64,000 nucleotides of DNA from Methanobacteriota archaeon. GTDB lineage: Archaea; Thermoplasmatota; Thermoplasmata; UBA10834. Within the stretch, counting starts at the first letter, position 1. Each line of letters opens with the position of its first letter. The position numbers were made by a program, and so were the translations under genes. Where the stretch lies: positions 405,921 to 469,920 of the forward strand of contig CP070732.1 of the NCBI GenBank assembly GCA_020347565.1, written 5' to 3'. Under the pieces are notes generated by a model, which saw nothing but the letters and a program-made list of their open reading frames with translations, ran no database searches and was not told where the DNA came from. Below, one piece after another: positions 9,582 to 17,400 of this stretch.

Positions 9582-9872
9582 TCACATATACATGAAGGAG
9601 TCGTCAGTCTCCTCTGCGCGGTCGGCGGCCGACCCGCGCAAGGGAGATGCATCGGCGATAATCCCGTGTGCTAACAGACGTACGTAGGTCTTGTCGGGTA
9701 ACGGCTCCAGCTCCACTATGCCCTTCGTCACAAGGGACTTGAGCGCCCGGGCCAGTGTATCGCGCCTGACCGAGAGGCCTCTGCGGATGTCGTCTACTGT
9801 TACCGGGTAGTTCTCCCCCAAGAACTTGACGATGCGGATCTCGAGCGCTGAAAGCTCCAGGTTCATGTGCAA
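9582..9872 (-). CDS. Small winged-helix DNA-binding protein
   Basis: The 96-residue product contains a winged helix of MarR/ArsR-like type: LSALEIRIVKFLGENYPVTV is helix 1-2, DDIRRGLSVRRDTLARALKSL is the recognition helix region, and GIVELEPLPDKTYVRL is the wing. The tail is acidic and without clear structure. It is most likely a transcription regulator, although target genes cannot be read from the sequence. It lies 8 bases downstream of the 94-residue gene and 27 bases upstream of elp3 in the same operon. ATG 9866, two codons later, is an alternative start. Confidence 0.75.
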   Translation of the reverse strand: MHMNLELSALEIRIVKFLGENYPVTVDDIRRGLSVRRDTLARALKSLVTKGIVELEPLPDKTYVRLLAHGIIADASPLRGSAADRAEETDDSFMYM

Positions 9873-9880
9873 CGCCGTTC

Positions 9881-10165
9881 TCAGCCGAAGTAACCCGAGT
9901 CACCCTCGGACTCCTTCTCCTTCTTCTCCTCTTCGGCCTTGAGGACATCGATCGACAATATCATGTGAGACGGGATCAGGCGCAGCATCGCCTCGCCCCC
10001 GCCCAGTGGGTTCTCGAGCTCCATCACGATCGCCGTGTCGTGGGCTATGGCAGCATAGCCTTTGAACACGCCGATGGTCTCCATCGGCTTGTCCCTTGCC
10101 TCGAGGCTCTTGACCCGGTATTGCGAACCATCGGTCAGGATTATCGCGTCATTTCTTTTTGGCAT
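9881..10165 (-). CDS. Conserved small archaeal-type protein, unknown function
   Basis: I place the start at ATG 10165 (MPKRNDAIILTDGSQYRV), giving 94 residues; an in-frame extension upstream runs through the 3' end of the previous gene with low-complexity Arg/Trp codons and is not credible. The predicted fold is mostly beta (TDGSQYRVKSLEARD, GYAAIAHDTAIVMEL, RLIPSHMILSIDVL), somewhat like a small Sm/SH3-type barrel, with an acidic Lys/Glu tail. I do not recognise a named family. It overlaps the 3' end of the preceding HTH gene by 17 bases, so the two are coupled. Confidence 0.7.
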   Translation of the reverse strand: MPKRNDAIILTDGSQYRVKSLEARDKPMETIGVFKGYAAIAHDTAIVMELENPLGGGEAMLRLIPSHMILSIDVLKAEEEKKEKESEGDSGYFG

Positions 10166-10640
10166 GCTTGTACCCCTTCTTCTGCACGAGCTCCTGGAGA
10201 TGGTCCACGGTCTTCCGGTAGTTCTCCATCGCCACCTCCACATGCGCCTCGGTGAAGTTCCAGGCCTTGCTGAGGTTGCCGTATCTCAGCCTGTAGCCCT
10301 TCTTCATCGATCCGTCCGGCCTCTCAACCGTCGCCTCTTCGAGAATGTCGAACGCCTTCAGCTTGTTTATGTGCCTGTACACAGTGGCTTTGGTGGTCCC
10401 AAGGGAACCGGCGAGGTCCTCGACGACCCATGGCTTCTCCGCTCTGTAGAGGAAATGCTCCACCATCAGCCTGAAGGGTACGCTGTCTCTTATGTCGCTC
10501 ACGTCCGTCTTCGGGTCGTATCCCTTCGAGAAGTACCCTATCTGGTTCAGGAAAAGCATCGCCACCTCCTCGACGTCTGTAAGGGGCGTGAGAGGTGTGT
10601 TGTTTACAACATTTAGCTCGAAGCTCATATGTTTCGGCAT
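10149..10640 (-). CDS. HTH transcription regulator
   Basis: The 163-residue protein has a central helix-turn-helix: VEDLAGSLGTTKATVYRHINK followed by LKAFDILEEATVERPDG, the wing of an ArsR/TrmB-like winged helix. The N-terminal 50 residues may form a dimer or sensor part, and the C-terminus is a Lys-rich helix. It lies 14 bases after the ABC-transporter ATPase gene and may belong to that operon. There is also an AT-rich element (ACTTAATTC on the minus strand, about 10653-10661) about 27 nt ahead of an in-frame ATG at 10628, so an internal leaderless transcript starting MSFELNVV is possible. Confidence 0.75.
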   Translation of the reverse strand: MPKHMSFELNVVNNTPLTPLTDVEEVAMLFLNQIGYFSKGYDPKTDVSDIRDSVPFRLMVEHFLYRAEKPWVVEDLAGSLGTTKATVYRHINKLKAFDILEEATVERPDGSMKKGYRLRYGNLSKAWNFTEAHVEVAMENYRKTVDHLQELVQKKGYKHAKKK

Positions 10641-10654
10641 CGAGTCTTGAAGAA

Positions 10655-11467
10655 TTAAGTCTTGTGCTCCACTACCGTCTTGGAGAGTTCGCGCATCATC
10701 GTCTTCTCGAACTCCTCTTCGAGCACCTCGAGGACCTCTCCACGGATCGATATGAACTCGGCGCTCGTCCTGTCCCTCGGGCGGGGAAGGCCGACAGGAA
10801 TGACCTGCTTGACCTTACCTGGCCTCGCCGTCATGACCACGATTCTGTCCGCGAGGTAAACGGCTTCGTCGACGGAGTGTGTCACGAACAGTATCGTCTT
10901 CTTCGTCGCCGCCCAGATACGGAGCAGCTCCTTCTGCATGAGGTTCCTGGTCTGGGCGTCAAGGGCGCCGAAGGGCTCGTCCATCAGCAAGACAGCAGGA
11001 TCGTTGGCCAACGCTCTCGCAATGCCAACCCGTTGCTTCATACCGCCTGAGAGCTGTTGTGGGTGGGCATCCTCAAACCCTTCGAGGTTCACAAGGTCGA
11101 TGTATCTCGATGATACCGCCTCTCGCTCGGCCAAAGGAAGGTTCTTCATCTCAAGGCCGAACTCGATGTTCTTCTTCACCGTGCGCCAGGGGAAGAGGGC
11201 GAACTCCTGGAATACGACTCCGCGGTTGGGCCCTGCACCGGTCACCTCCTCACCACTCACGACGACCTGTCCGTCAGACTTCGTCTCAAGGCCAGCGATG
11301 ATTCGTAGGACCGTCGTCTTCCCACACCCTGAGGGACCGAGTAGGCAGACGAACTCACCCTCGTCGACGTCGAGCGCGAAGTCCTTGAGCGCGACGACCT
11401 CCTTCTTGTCCCCCCTGAACGCTTTGAAGAGGCGTTGCGTTCGTATGTTCACTTCATGCCCATCCAA
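10655..11467 (-). CDS. ABC transporter ATPase, nitrate/sulfonate/taurine type (SsuB/TauB-like)
   Basis: The 270-residue ATPase has all motifs: Walker A GPSGCGKTT, Q-loop VFQEFALFPWR, signature LSGGMKQRVGIARAL, Walker B VLLMDEPFGALD and the H-loop FVTHSVDEAVYLADR. Its closest class is SsuB/TauB/NrtD, which energises uptake of sulfonates, taurine, nitrate or related small anions. The start is TTG 11467, placed by a GGAGG 8 bases upstream and by overlap with the permease stop by 19 bases; the nearby ATG codons are out of frame. It is cotranscribed with the permease and binding-protein genes. The actual substrate is unknown. Confidence 0.93.
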   Translation of the reverse strand: MDGHEVNIRTQRLFKAFRGDKKEVVALKDFALDVDEGEFVCLLGPSGCGKTTVLRIIAGLETKSDGQVVVSGEEVTGAGPNRGVVFQEFALFPWRTVKKNIEFGLEMKNLPLAEREAVSSRYIDLVNLEGFEDAHPQQLSGGMKQRVGIARALANDPAVLLMDEPFGALDAQTRNLMQKELLRIWAATKKTILFVTHSVDEAVYLADRIVVMTARPGKVKQVIPVGLPRPRDRTSAEFISIRGEVLEVLEEEFEKTMMRELSKTVVEHKT

Positions 11468-12270
11468 GCGTATAACCTCCTCTCGACCTGGCTCGCTACC
11501 CCCGTAGTCAGTATTCCGAGGATGGCAATCACAGCTATACCGGCGTAGGCATAGTCGAAGAGTTTAGACTCAGCTGTATCCCATATGTAGAAGCCGACAC
11601 CGCCTCCGTACGCTCCCACCATTTCCGCCGCCACGATGCACATCCAACCTATGCCCAGACCCACTTTGATGCCCGTCATCAGATAAGGCGTGGTGAAGGG
11701 CAGGATTACCTTGAAGAAGATGTGTTTCCTCTCTGCGCCTAGCGTCTTCGCCGCGTCTACTAGTAGAGGATCTACGCTCTTCACACCAAGCATGATGTTG
11801 TACAATACGGGAAAGAAGATGCCAAGGAACACTATGGCAATTGGGCCCCAGAGATAGCCAAGCACTACGGAAAATACTGGAATCCACGCGATTGGGGGTA
11901 TAGGGCGGAATATTTCGACGATCGGCATGCCAAGGCCCTCTGCCACAGGGTATCTTCCCATTAGCAGGCCGGATGGCACGGCTAGTGCCAGGGCGAGCAC
12001 GAACCCCAGGAATACTCTCTTGAGGCTGGCAAAGATGTGATCGGTCATCAGTAGTCCGGTAGTCCCGGGCGTTTGAAATGAATCGATGAAGGCCTCTACA
12101 ACCTCAGCAGGAGCAGGTACATACTCACGATACCCGCTCAAGTTCGCATCAAGGTACGAAGAGTATAGGTTCCAGGCGACCACGAAAACCGCTACTGACA
12201 CGATTGCGAGGAGAGCGCGTTTCCAGTTCCTTGATATTGCGTCTCTTGCTAGCTCGAAGAGGGATTGCAT
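11449..12270 (-). CDS. ABC transporter permease, SsuC/TauC-like
   Basis: The 273-residue integral membrane protein has about six transmembrane helices. It carries the BPD_transp_1 EAA-loop region (VDAAKTLGAERKHIFFKVILPF..PYLMTGIKVGLGIGW), which contacts the ATPase. The length and the N-terminal extension before the first helix match SsuC/TauC permeases of sulfonate/nitrate-type importers. It follows the binding-protein gene by 51 bases and overlaps the ATPase gene. No anomaly was seen in the coding frame. Confidence 0.93.
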   Translation of the reverse strand: MQSLFELARDAISRNWKRALLAIVSVAVFVVAWNLYSSYLDANLSGYREYVPAPAEVVEAFIDSFQTPGTTGLLMTDHIFASLKRVFLGFVLALALAVPSGLLMGRYPVAEGLGMPIVEIFRPIPPIAWIPVFSVVLGYLWGPIAIVFLGIFFPVLYNIMLGVKSVDPLLVDAAKTLGAERKHIFFKVILPFTTPYLMTGIKVGLGIGWMCIVAAEMVGAYGGGVGFYIWDTAESKLFDYAYAGIAVIAILGILTTGVASQVERRLYAWMGMK

Positions 12271-12321
12271 GCATTGTCCTCGATTATGACTGAGCGCGTT
12301 ACGGTTAGAGGTCTGGGGGCA

Positions 12322-13446
12322 TCATGTCCTTATCTTCAGCTCCAACCCCTCCAATTGAAGGGCGACCTTGAGGAGGAGGAACTGGATAGAACTCGTACCA
12401 GGGTGGGCGATCGTCTTGCCAGCAAGTCCGCTCAGGTCGGATATGCCCAAATCGGCCTGAACGACTATGGCACTCCCTTCACTGTTGGCCTGGCCTATGA
12501 TCGATGTGTCAATTGCGGCGTTGAGATGGCCTGTTATGGCAGGAGGGCTTCCCAGGTAGCCGATGTCCACGTAGCCTCCTGCGAACGCAGTCATAACCGC
12601 TCCTCCGTTAGCGAACGGCGCACCTATTGCATCCTCGACGTTCAGGCCGTACTCTTCGAATATGCTCTCGCCGCTTCCGAGCACATCGGCATTCTTTGCG
12701 ACTGCCTGCGCAAGCTGATGAATATCTCCCTTGAGGAAGCCAAGTCTGATCGGCGATTCCGGATTGAGCATCGTATCGCTCGGACCTACTGTCTCGGCAG
12801 CGGCGAGGTAGCTGTCATCGACGTATCCGTCGATGAAATCATCTACACTCGAATAGCCGCGGTCGTCGAGCTTCTCCTCCTTGATCACGCCGATCTCGAA
12901 ATACATCTCTGTGAAGTTCTCCAGCGCGTTCGTGAACCCTTCATCCATGACGTACCGGAACTCGAGATGCTGCATTGCCTCTGCAACAACAGATTCATTT
13001 CTCTCCGTGAAGTCGACGGCGATATCAACCAAGAGAGAGTAGTTCGCGCCATCTGGATCGTCCAGCGCCTCGTTGATCCAGTCGGTGGCATCCATGTGCG
13101 CCTTCACAAACCGAGCTGTGAGTTCCTGCCCGTCCGTATCGGAGACGAAGGCGTTGTGTACGGCCACTACGCAACATGGATGATTCGGAAGTATGTCGCC
13201 CGACCACTTGAGAACAGACCCGACTCCGCCGACAATGGAGTCTGAAACGAAAGGTTCCCACGCGATGTAGCCATCTATCTGGTTTGCAGCAAGGGCACCC
13301 TTCATGCTATACGGGGGTTCGACGACGTAGTACACCACGTTTGTGGCTTCATCGCCGTCGCGGTCCAGTAAGATGTAAATCGCCACTCCAGCAACCAAGA
13401 GAACGCCTGTCAGTATTACAGAGAATATAGGTTTCATCTTCTCCAT
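12322..13446 (-). CDS. ABC transporter substrate-binding protein (NMT1/SsuA-like) with apparently permuted lobes
   Basis: Residues 1-30 are a membrane anchor (FSVILTGVLLVAGVAIYILL). In ordinary NMT1/SsuA proteins the first lobe carries LGYLPGD..Q..FV and PFANGPALMEA, and the second carries AALAAGQIDGYIAWEPF. Here the second-lobe segment comes first (MKGALAANQIDGYIAWEPF, residues about 50-70, extending to about 230). The first-lobe segment then runs from about 232 to the C-terminus (PIRLGFLKGDIHQLAQAV, APFANGGAVMTAFAGGYVDIGYLG, GKTIAHPGTSSIQFLLLK), which fits a circular permutation. The stop follows at LELKIRT, exactly where a normal protein would cross into the next lobe. It is the first gene of the transporter operon. 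Ligand is unknown. Confidence 0.85.
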   Translation of the reverse strand: MEKMKPIFSVILTGVLLVAGVAIYILLDRDGDEATNVVYYVVEPPYSMKGALAANQIDGYIAWEPFVSDSIVGGVGSVLKWSGDILPNHPCCVVAVHNAFVSDTDGQELTARFVKAHMDATDWINEALDDPDGANYSLLVDIAVDFTERNESVVAEAMQHLEFRYVMDEGFTNALENFTEMYFEIGVIKEEKLDDRGYSSVDDFIDGYVDDSYLAAAETVGPSDTMLNPESPIRLGFLKGDIHQLAQAVAKNADVLGSGESIFEEYGLNVEDAIGAPFANGGAVMTAFAGGYVDIGYLGSPPAITGHLNAAIDTSIIGQANSEGSAIVVQADLGISDLSGLAGKTIAHPGTSSIQFLLLKVALQLEGLELKIRT

Positions 13447-13477
13447 GGTTTCAACTCCGTCCTATCCCTAGCCGTCA

Positions 13478-13490
13478 AGGTCTAATAAGC
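13478..13490 (-). promoter_or_regulatory. Core promoter of the ABC transporter operon
   Basis: On the minus strand the sequence reads GCTTATTAGACCT, a TATA-like box whose near edge is about 32 bases ahead of ATG 13446. The same 13 bases occur upstream of enolase at 33953-33965. Confidence 0.45.
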
Positions 13491-13546
13491 CTTACCACAC
13501 AGATGCCTTTGAAATGGCACAAATGTATTAATGAGGGTGAGCGTAT

Positions 13547-14122
13547 TTGCCTATTGAGGACATTCGAATGAACAGGAGCGGAAAGTTGCTCAGGGCGGCG
13601 GCTCACTCGAACGAAGCCTTCAGCCGATCGTTGAAGCAGACGCTATCTGAGCTGGACATGACGCTCAAAGAGTTTGCGGAGACCTCTGGCATATCTGCGA
13701 GTACTCTCTACAAGGTCGTCAGCGCTGAGAGATCTCCAAGCCTTGAAATCCTGAGGAAGGCACTGAAGACCCTTGAGGAAATCGATGGTGGGAGGAGCGG
13801 CGACTTCATCGCTGTCATCGCTGCGAGACATGTGCTCGACGAAGTCGTTGAGAGATCGATCAGAATCGACGGGGACGAGCTCTTGACAAGAGAGTATCCC
13901 GCTACTACTCTCGAGGACGCGATTGTCGCATCCGTGCGCGCCGAGAGGGATGGCGCGAGGGCCATCGTCTGCGCACCTATCGTCAGCACCACAATAGAGA
14001 GAGTCGTGGACATACCAATAGCCACAATCATGCCGAGGAACAGTGTCACAGAGGCCATCAGACTAGCTGCGAGGAAGTCCTCGTTGAGGGATGTTGTCAT
14101 TAGTACGAGGCCGAGGGACTAA
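13547..14122 (+). CDS. XRE-type helix-turn-helix regulator with C-terminal ligand-like domain
   Basis: The protein has an XRE/Cro-type HTH (TLKEFAETSGISASTLYKVV, then SPSLEILRKALKTL) at about residues 35-80. A C-terminal alpha/beta domain of about 100 residues (DGARAIVCAPIVSTTIERVVDIP, TEAIRLAARK) could bind an effector. The long frame starts at TTG 13547. ATG 13568 is preceded by GAGG 8 bases upstream and lies about 40 nt after an AT-rich TGTATTAA box (13524-13531), and I favour it (184 residues). The gene is divergent from the ABC importer, so control of that operon is a reasonable inference. Confidence 0.82.
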   Translation: MPIEDIRMNRSGKLLRAAAHSNEAFSRSLKQTLSELDMTLKEFAETSGISASTLYKVVSAERSPSLEILRKALKTLEEIDGGRSGDFIAVIAARHVLDEVVERSIRIDGDELLTREYPATTLEDAIVASVRAERDGARAIVCAPIVSTTIERVVDIPIATIMPRNSVTEAIRLAARKSSLRDVVISTRPRD

Positions 14123-14343
14123 TCGACGCATAGAGTCAAATCTCAAATCAACGTGAATCGGCTTGAGGTAAGTGCCAAGGGTGGGACCGGTTCATGTCGC
14201 CGAATGAGGCCGTGTCCTGCCCGTTTAGAGGTCATTAGGCCAAGTCCAGCCCACACGGCGTGGATCGGACAGGGCCAGTATCGGGAGACTTCTCCGAACA
14301 CAACTCCGATAGATCTGCACATCTGCACCACATGCTGTGCGAC
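14123..14343. other. Intergenic stretch between convergent genes, no supported gene
   Basis: About 220 bases lie between the XRE-type regulator and the OsmC-like gene. Short open frames exist on both strands but have no recognisable motif, ribosome site or promoter. No tRNA-like arms or strong hairpin were found. Confidence 0.4.
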
Positions 14344-14763
14344 TCAGGCCGTAATGACCTTGACCGCGATGTCCAAGTCCATGGAATTGGTGACAAGGCA
14401 CCCGCGCTTCGTCGCATCGACCACCTTCTGAATCCTCGAGTCGGCGCACGGCGACGACAACTTCACTTCGGCCTCGATGTCAATCCTCACGAACTTGCGT
14501 GCGCCATCCACGACATCGAGCTTGCCTACGGCTCTCGATCTGTACTCGAGAACATCGATCCCGAGGCTCTCCGCGATACGCACGAACACGATCTGAAAAC
14601 ACACGTTGGCCGAGCCCAAGAAGGCATCTTCGGGAGATATGCTACCCCGGGTGCCACCGAACTCTGACGGTAGGGAGTAGCCGATGTCGACGCCGTTCTG
14701 GCAGCTCAGGATTCCAGGATACTCTCCGCTCCACTCCACGAACGACTCGAAGTCCATACGCAT
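14344..14763 (-). CDS. OsmC/Ohr-family protein
   Basis: The sequence fits the OsmC family: an N-terminal strand with a WSG.YPG motif (FVEWSGEYPGILSCQNG), PSEFGGTRGSISPEDAFLGSANVCF with one conserved-type Cys, and a C-terminal strand pair DIEAEVKLSSPCADSRIQKVVDATKRGCLVTNSM with the second Cys. The family reduces organic hydroperoxides by a thiol mechanism or acts in stress response. I prefer ATG 14763 (139 residues): a TATA-like GCATTATATC (14788-14797) lies about 25-30 nt upstream, which fits a leaderless message. A GTG at 14802 would add 13 residues. The thioredoxin gene is close by on the same strand. Confidence 0.82.
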   Translation of the reverse strand: MRMDFESFVEWSGEYPGILSCQNGVDIGYSLPSEFGGTRGSISPEDAFLGSANVCFQIVFVRIAESLGIDVLEYRSRAVGKLDVVDGARKFVRIDIEAEVKLSSPCADSRIQKVVDATKRGCLVTNSMDLDIAVKVITA

Positions 14764-14877
14764 CGGCCGTGCAACCACGCTTCGCCGATATAATGCTTCC
14801 ACGTGCGTGTGCAGCTGGACTGAGTAAGAGATGCTCGAGCAGAAAAAGAGGGGGAGGTGAGGGTGTTACCCTCACTT

Positions 14878-15294
14878 TCATCGTGACTGTATGGATCTGA
14901 GCTGTTCCTCTATCATGGGGCGAGGCAACACTCCGACCGTCTTCTGGACAAGCTCGCCACCCTTGAAGTACAACAGCGTCGGGATGCTCATTATGCCGTA
15001 CTTGGCCGACGTCTCGAAGTTCTCGTCGGTGTTCAGCTTGCCGAACACGATCATGCCCTTGTGGTCCTTCGCAAGTGCTTCTATCGTCGGCGTCAACATC
15101 CGGCAGGGGCCACACCACGGTGCCCAGCAATCGACCACGACCGTCTCGTATTTTCTTACGAACTCTTCGAAGTCTCGATCCGTGACGACGACAGGCGCAT
15201 CTGGATAGCCGTTTGGCCCCTTGCCTGCTCGCGCGGTCATCTCGGCCAGCTTCTTCTTCCGTATCTCCTCGATCTCCGACGGCAACTCAATCAC
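14878..15294 (-). CDS. trx: Thioredoxin
   Basis: The 138-residue protein has a complete thioredoxin fold with active site WCGPC (Cys61 and Cys64), the cis-proline loop SIPTLLYFKGGE and the following helix. A 25-30 residue N-terminal helix (EIEEIRKKKLAEM) precedes it, as in several archaeal thioredoxins. It would reduce cytoplasmic protein disulfides and is probably recharged by the TrxB-type reductase at 25635-26612. The start is GTG 15294; no ATG gives a full fold. It is a single-gene unit, with an OsmC-like gene downstream on the same strand. Confidence 0.93.
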   Translation of the reverse strand: MIELPSEIEEIRKKKLAEMTARAGKGPNGYPDAPVVVTDRDFEEFVRKYETVVVDCWAPWCGPCRMLTPTIEALAKDHKGMIVFGKLNTDENFETSAKYGIMSIPTLLYFKGGELVQKTVGVLPRPMIEEQLRSIQSR

Positions 15295-15434
15295 CGTATT
15301 TGCACGCTTGTGCGCTTTTCCTGCAATGACGAATTGACCTGTTCGTACTTAAGAATGGTGGCGCAACAGGACGGGGCCGTCACGCGCAAGCACACGCACG
15401 TCCGCGTTGAGCCGGAGAGATACTGGCAAAGACA

Positions 15435-15446
15435 AACTATTTAACG
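15435..15446 (+). promoter_or_regulatory. TATA-like box of the PRC-barrel/carbonic anhydrase pair
   Basis: The sequence AACTATTTAACG lies about 35-45 bases ahead of ATG 15480. It is the only AT-rich box in the divergent gap between thioredoxin and the PRC-barrel gene. Confidence 0.45.
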
Positions 15447-15479
15447 ATTTGACAGCGATACGGTCGACAGGGATGCAGG

Positions 15480-15767
15480 ATGCTCGAGGAAGCTTCAGAA
15501 CTGATTGGTCTGCAGGTCTACACCAACCAGGGTATCTACCTTGGCGACGTATCAAATCTCGTCGTGGAAGTGGACGACAACAAGGTCCAGGGACTCTTCA
15601 TCAGCAACACAAACCCGATGCTGGTAGAGGAGTCCAAGGCGGTGAACGTCCCGTTCAGATGGATAGGCGCTATGGGGGATGTCATCATCCTGAAGTACTT
15701 CCCCAAGCGTGTGGCCCTGAAGAAGGGCGGGCCGAAGAAGAAGGCTTCTTCAGCGGAAAGCGACTAG
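15480..15767 (+). CDS. PRC-barrel domain protein
   Basis: The 95-residue product has one PRC-barrel domain (ELIGLQVYTNQGIYLGDVSNLVVEVDDNKV, VNVPFRWIGAMGDVIILKYFP) and a Lys-rich tail (KKGGPKKKASSAESD) that may bind RNA or ribosomes. Short PRC-barrel proteins of this form are common in euryarchaeotes and have no assigned role. The gene lies directly ahead of the gamma-carbonic anhydrase-like gene with a 21-base gap. It is not a close copy of the PRC-barrel protein behind cdc48. Confidence 0.85.
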   Translation: MLEEASELIGLQVYTNQGIYLGDVSNLVVEVDDNKVQGLFISNTNPMLVEESKAVNVPFRWIGAMGDVIILKYFPKRVALKKGGPKKKASSAESD

Positions 15768-15788
15768 GCAACTACTTGTTCGAGGGCA

Positions 15789-16322
15789 GTGCTTCCACCT
15801 TCGATGAATGCGCCCAGAGTGGACTCCAGCTGCTACGTGGCCCCAGAGGCCGTCATAATCGGCGACGTGTCACTTGGAAAGGACTGTAGCGTGTGGTCCT
15901 ATGCCGTGCTCAGGGCCGACCTGTCGGGAATCACCGTCTCGGAAGGGTCCAGCATACAGGAGCACTGTCAGGTCCACGGCAATCCCGGACGCTCGGTCAA
16001 CATAGGCAGGTACGTGACCGTGGGACACGGTGCGATAGTCCACGCGGCGACCATAGGTGACGAGGTCGTCCTCGGCATGAACTCATCCGTCCTAGACGGG
16101 GCCGAAGTCGGCAGCGGGAGCGTCATCGGGGCCAACGCACTCGTGAAGGAAGGAGAGAAGATTCCGGAAGGATGTCTGGTAGTCGGAGTGCCGGCGAGGA
16201 TCATCCGGCAAGGCGACACAACACTGCGGGAAGCCGCGAGGAAGAACGCCGAAAGATACATCCAGCTCGCAAGGTCGCACGCCAGGGGCGAGTTCGTCAG
16301 GCACGTTCCCAAACGCGTCTGA
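15789..16322 (+). CDS. Gamma-class carbonic anhydrase-like hexapeptide protein
   Basis: The 177-residue sequence is a left-handed beta-helix protein with hexapeptide repeats (VIIGDVSLGKDCSVWSYAVLRAD, SVIGANALVKEG). The three metal-ligand histidines of gamma-carbonic anhydrases are at the expected sites: QVH in EHCQVHG, and both histidines of VGHGAIVHAATIG. A trimeric zinc or iron enzyme hydrating CO2 is therefore possible, although many family members are only carbonic anhydrase-like acyl or metal binding proteins. The start is GTG 15789, with ATG 15804 as an alternative (172 residues). Confidence 0.88.
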   Translation: MLPPSMNAPRVDSSCYVAPEAVIIGDVSLGKDCSVWSYAVLRADLSGITVSEGSSIQEHCQVHGNPGRSVNIGRYVTVGHGAIVHAATIGDEVVLGMNSSVLDGAEVGSGSVIGANALVKEGEKIPEGCLVVGVPARIIRQGDTTLREAARKNAERYIQLARSHARGEFVRHVPKRV

Positions 16323-16342
16323 AAGCCGAATACACCAGGAGT

Positions 16343-16885
16343 TCAACGGACATCATCGATATCGATTCCTGCAATCTTCGAGAGCTCCTCGTGGAGTGCG
16401 AGCATCCTCTTCGCCCCCTCTGTCAACCCTCGCCGGACCATGCCCGAAACGGCGTCTCTCAGGCCGACCCTGTCGACGCCGTCCACGAGATTGTCGGCGT
16501 GTGCGACGATCTTCTCCTCAAGCGTCGTGGCAATGAAATCGCGGGATGGAAGCCCCAGCCGCTCTGCCTCCTCCTTCGGAATCCCAGCCCCTATGTGATT
16601 CTCTATGATCGCCCCGACCAGCTTCGACACGCCGGACTCCTCCGCGATGCGAGCACCCTCAACGGCGTGCAGGATGGAATGCGTCCTGCATCTCCCCAGG
16701 TCGTGCAGCAAGGCGCCCGCCTCGATGACGTCCATGCGTGCTCGGCACCGCTTTCCGATACTCAGCGCGAGCCTGCACACCGCCTCGCAATGAGCTATAA
16801 CCTCCTCGGAGCAGCCGGATTTCCGGAGCAGCTCCAGGCACTCATCCCTGCTTGGCAATCCTGCGTTCTCGCCCTTCTTCGTCAA
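16343..16885 (-). CDS. HD-domain phosphohydrolase (archaeal HDIG type)
   Basis: The 180-residue protein carries the HD metal-site series: H in VIAHCEAVCRLAL, the HD pair in GALLHDLGRCRTHSILHAVEGA, and ENH with the later D in EKIVAHADNLVDG. It matches an archaeal family of predicted HD hydrolases of similar length. Substrate is unknown; nucleotide or cyclic nucleotide hydrolysis is typical for HD proteins. The start is TTG 16885, just after an in-frame stop. It overlaps the trm56 coding region by 44 bases, so it is translated from the same message. Confidence 0.88.
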   Translation of the reverse strand: MTKKGENAGLPSRDECLELLRKSGCSEEVIAHCEAVCRLALSIGKRCRARMDVIEAGALLHDLGRCRTHSILHAVEGARIAEESGVSKLVGAIIENHIGAGIPKEEAERLGLPSRDFIATTLEEKIVAHADNLVDGVDRVGLRDAVSGMVRRGLTEGAKRMLALHEELSKIAGIDIDDVR

Positions 16886-17378
16886 CTACCGTCTTCCCCC
16901 TTGGGTTGGGCAGGATCCTCATGCTGCCACCGCGATCCTCGTACAGAGTAGCACCGCCCGTGAGACGGTCCAGAAAGACCGCCAGCGCGCCGATCTCGGA
17001 GTGCGGCTGGTTGCCTACTGAGACGTTCCTTGTCGCCAGCTCATACACCTCGCGCGGCACCTTCTCCGCGCCGACCACTATCAGCAGATCTGTACAGGAC
17101 AACGATGGTACGACGCTGTCGAGGGGCTCGCCGTACACCGTTAGGTGTACGACATCGCCGTGCCACGAACGTATCGCTTCGCGCCACCTCACGTCCGTGC
17201 GGATCGCGAAATCGCCTCCGAACCGAGACACCACGGAGTCGACAGTCTTCTCGAGCTTTGCATCCTTCGTCGACACCCAAATCTCATCCGCGCCGAATGC
17301 CCTGGCGGTCAGCGCGACGTGCGTCGTCACGCGCTTGTCCCTCGACGGGCGATGGCCGAGCCTCAGAACGACTATCAT
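16842..17378 (-). CDS. trm56: tRNA (cytidine-56 2'-O)-methyltransferase
   Basis: The 178-residue SPOUT methyltransferase begins MIVVLRLGHRPSRDKRVTTH, which is the diagnostic start of archaeal aTrm56. It continues with the SAM-binding trefoil region (DVVHLTVYGEPL, LLIVVGAEKVPREVYELA, NVSVGNQPHSEIGALAVFLDR). The enzyme methylates the 2'-OH of C56 in the T-loop of tRNAs. Length is normal. The gene lies 22 bases after a winged-helix regulator gene and overlaps the HD-hydrolase gene, forming a three-gene minus-strand operon. Confidence 0.95.
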   Translation of the reverse strand: MIVVLRLGHRPSRDKRVTTHVALTARAFGADEIWVSTKDAKLEKTVDSVVSRFGGDFAIRTDVRWREAIRSWHGDVVHLTVYGEPLDSVVPSLSCTDLLIVVGAEKVPREVYELATRNVSVGNQPHSEIGALAVFLDRLTGGATLYEDRGGSMRILPNPRGKTVVDEEGRERRIAKQG

Positions 17379-17400
17379 CCGGAAATCACCGCGATTAGCG

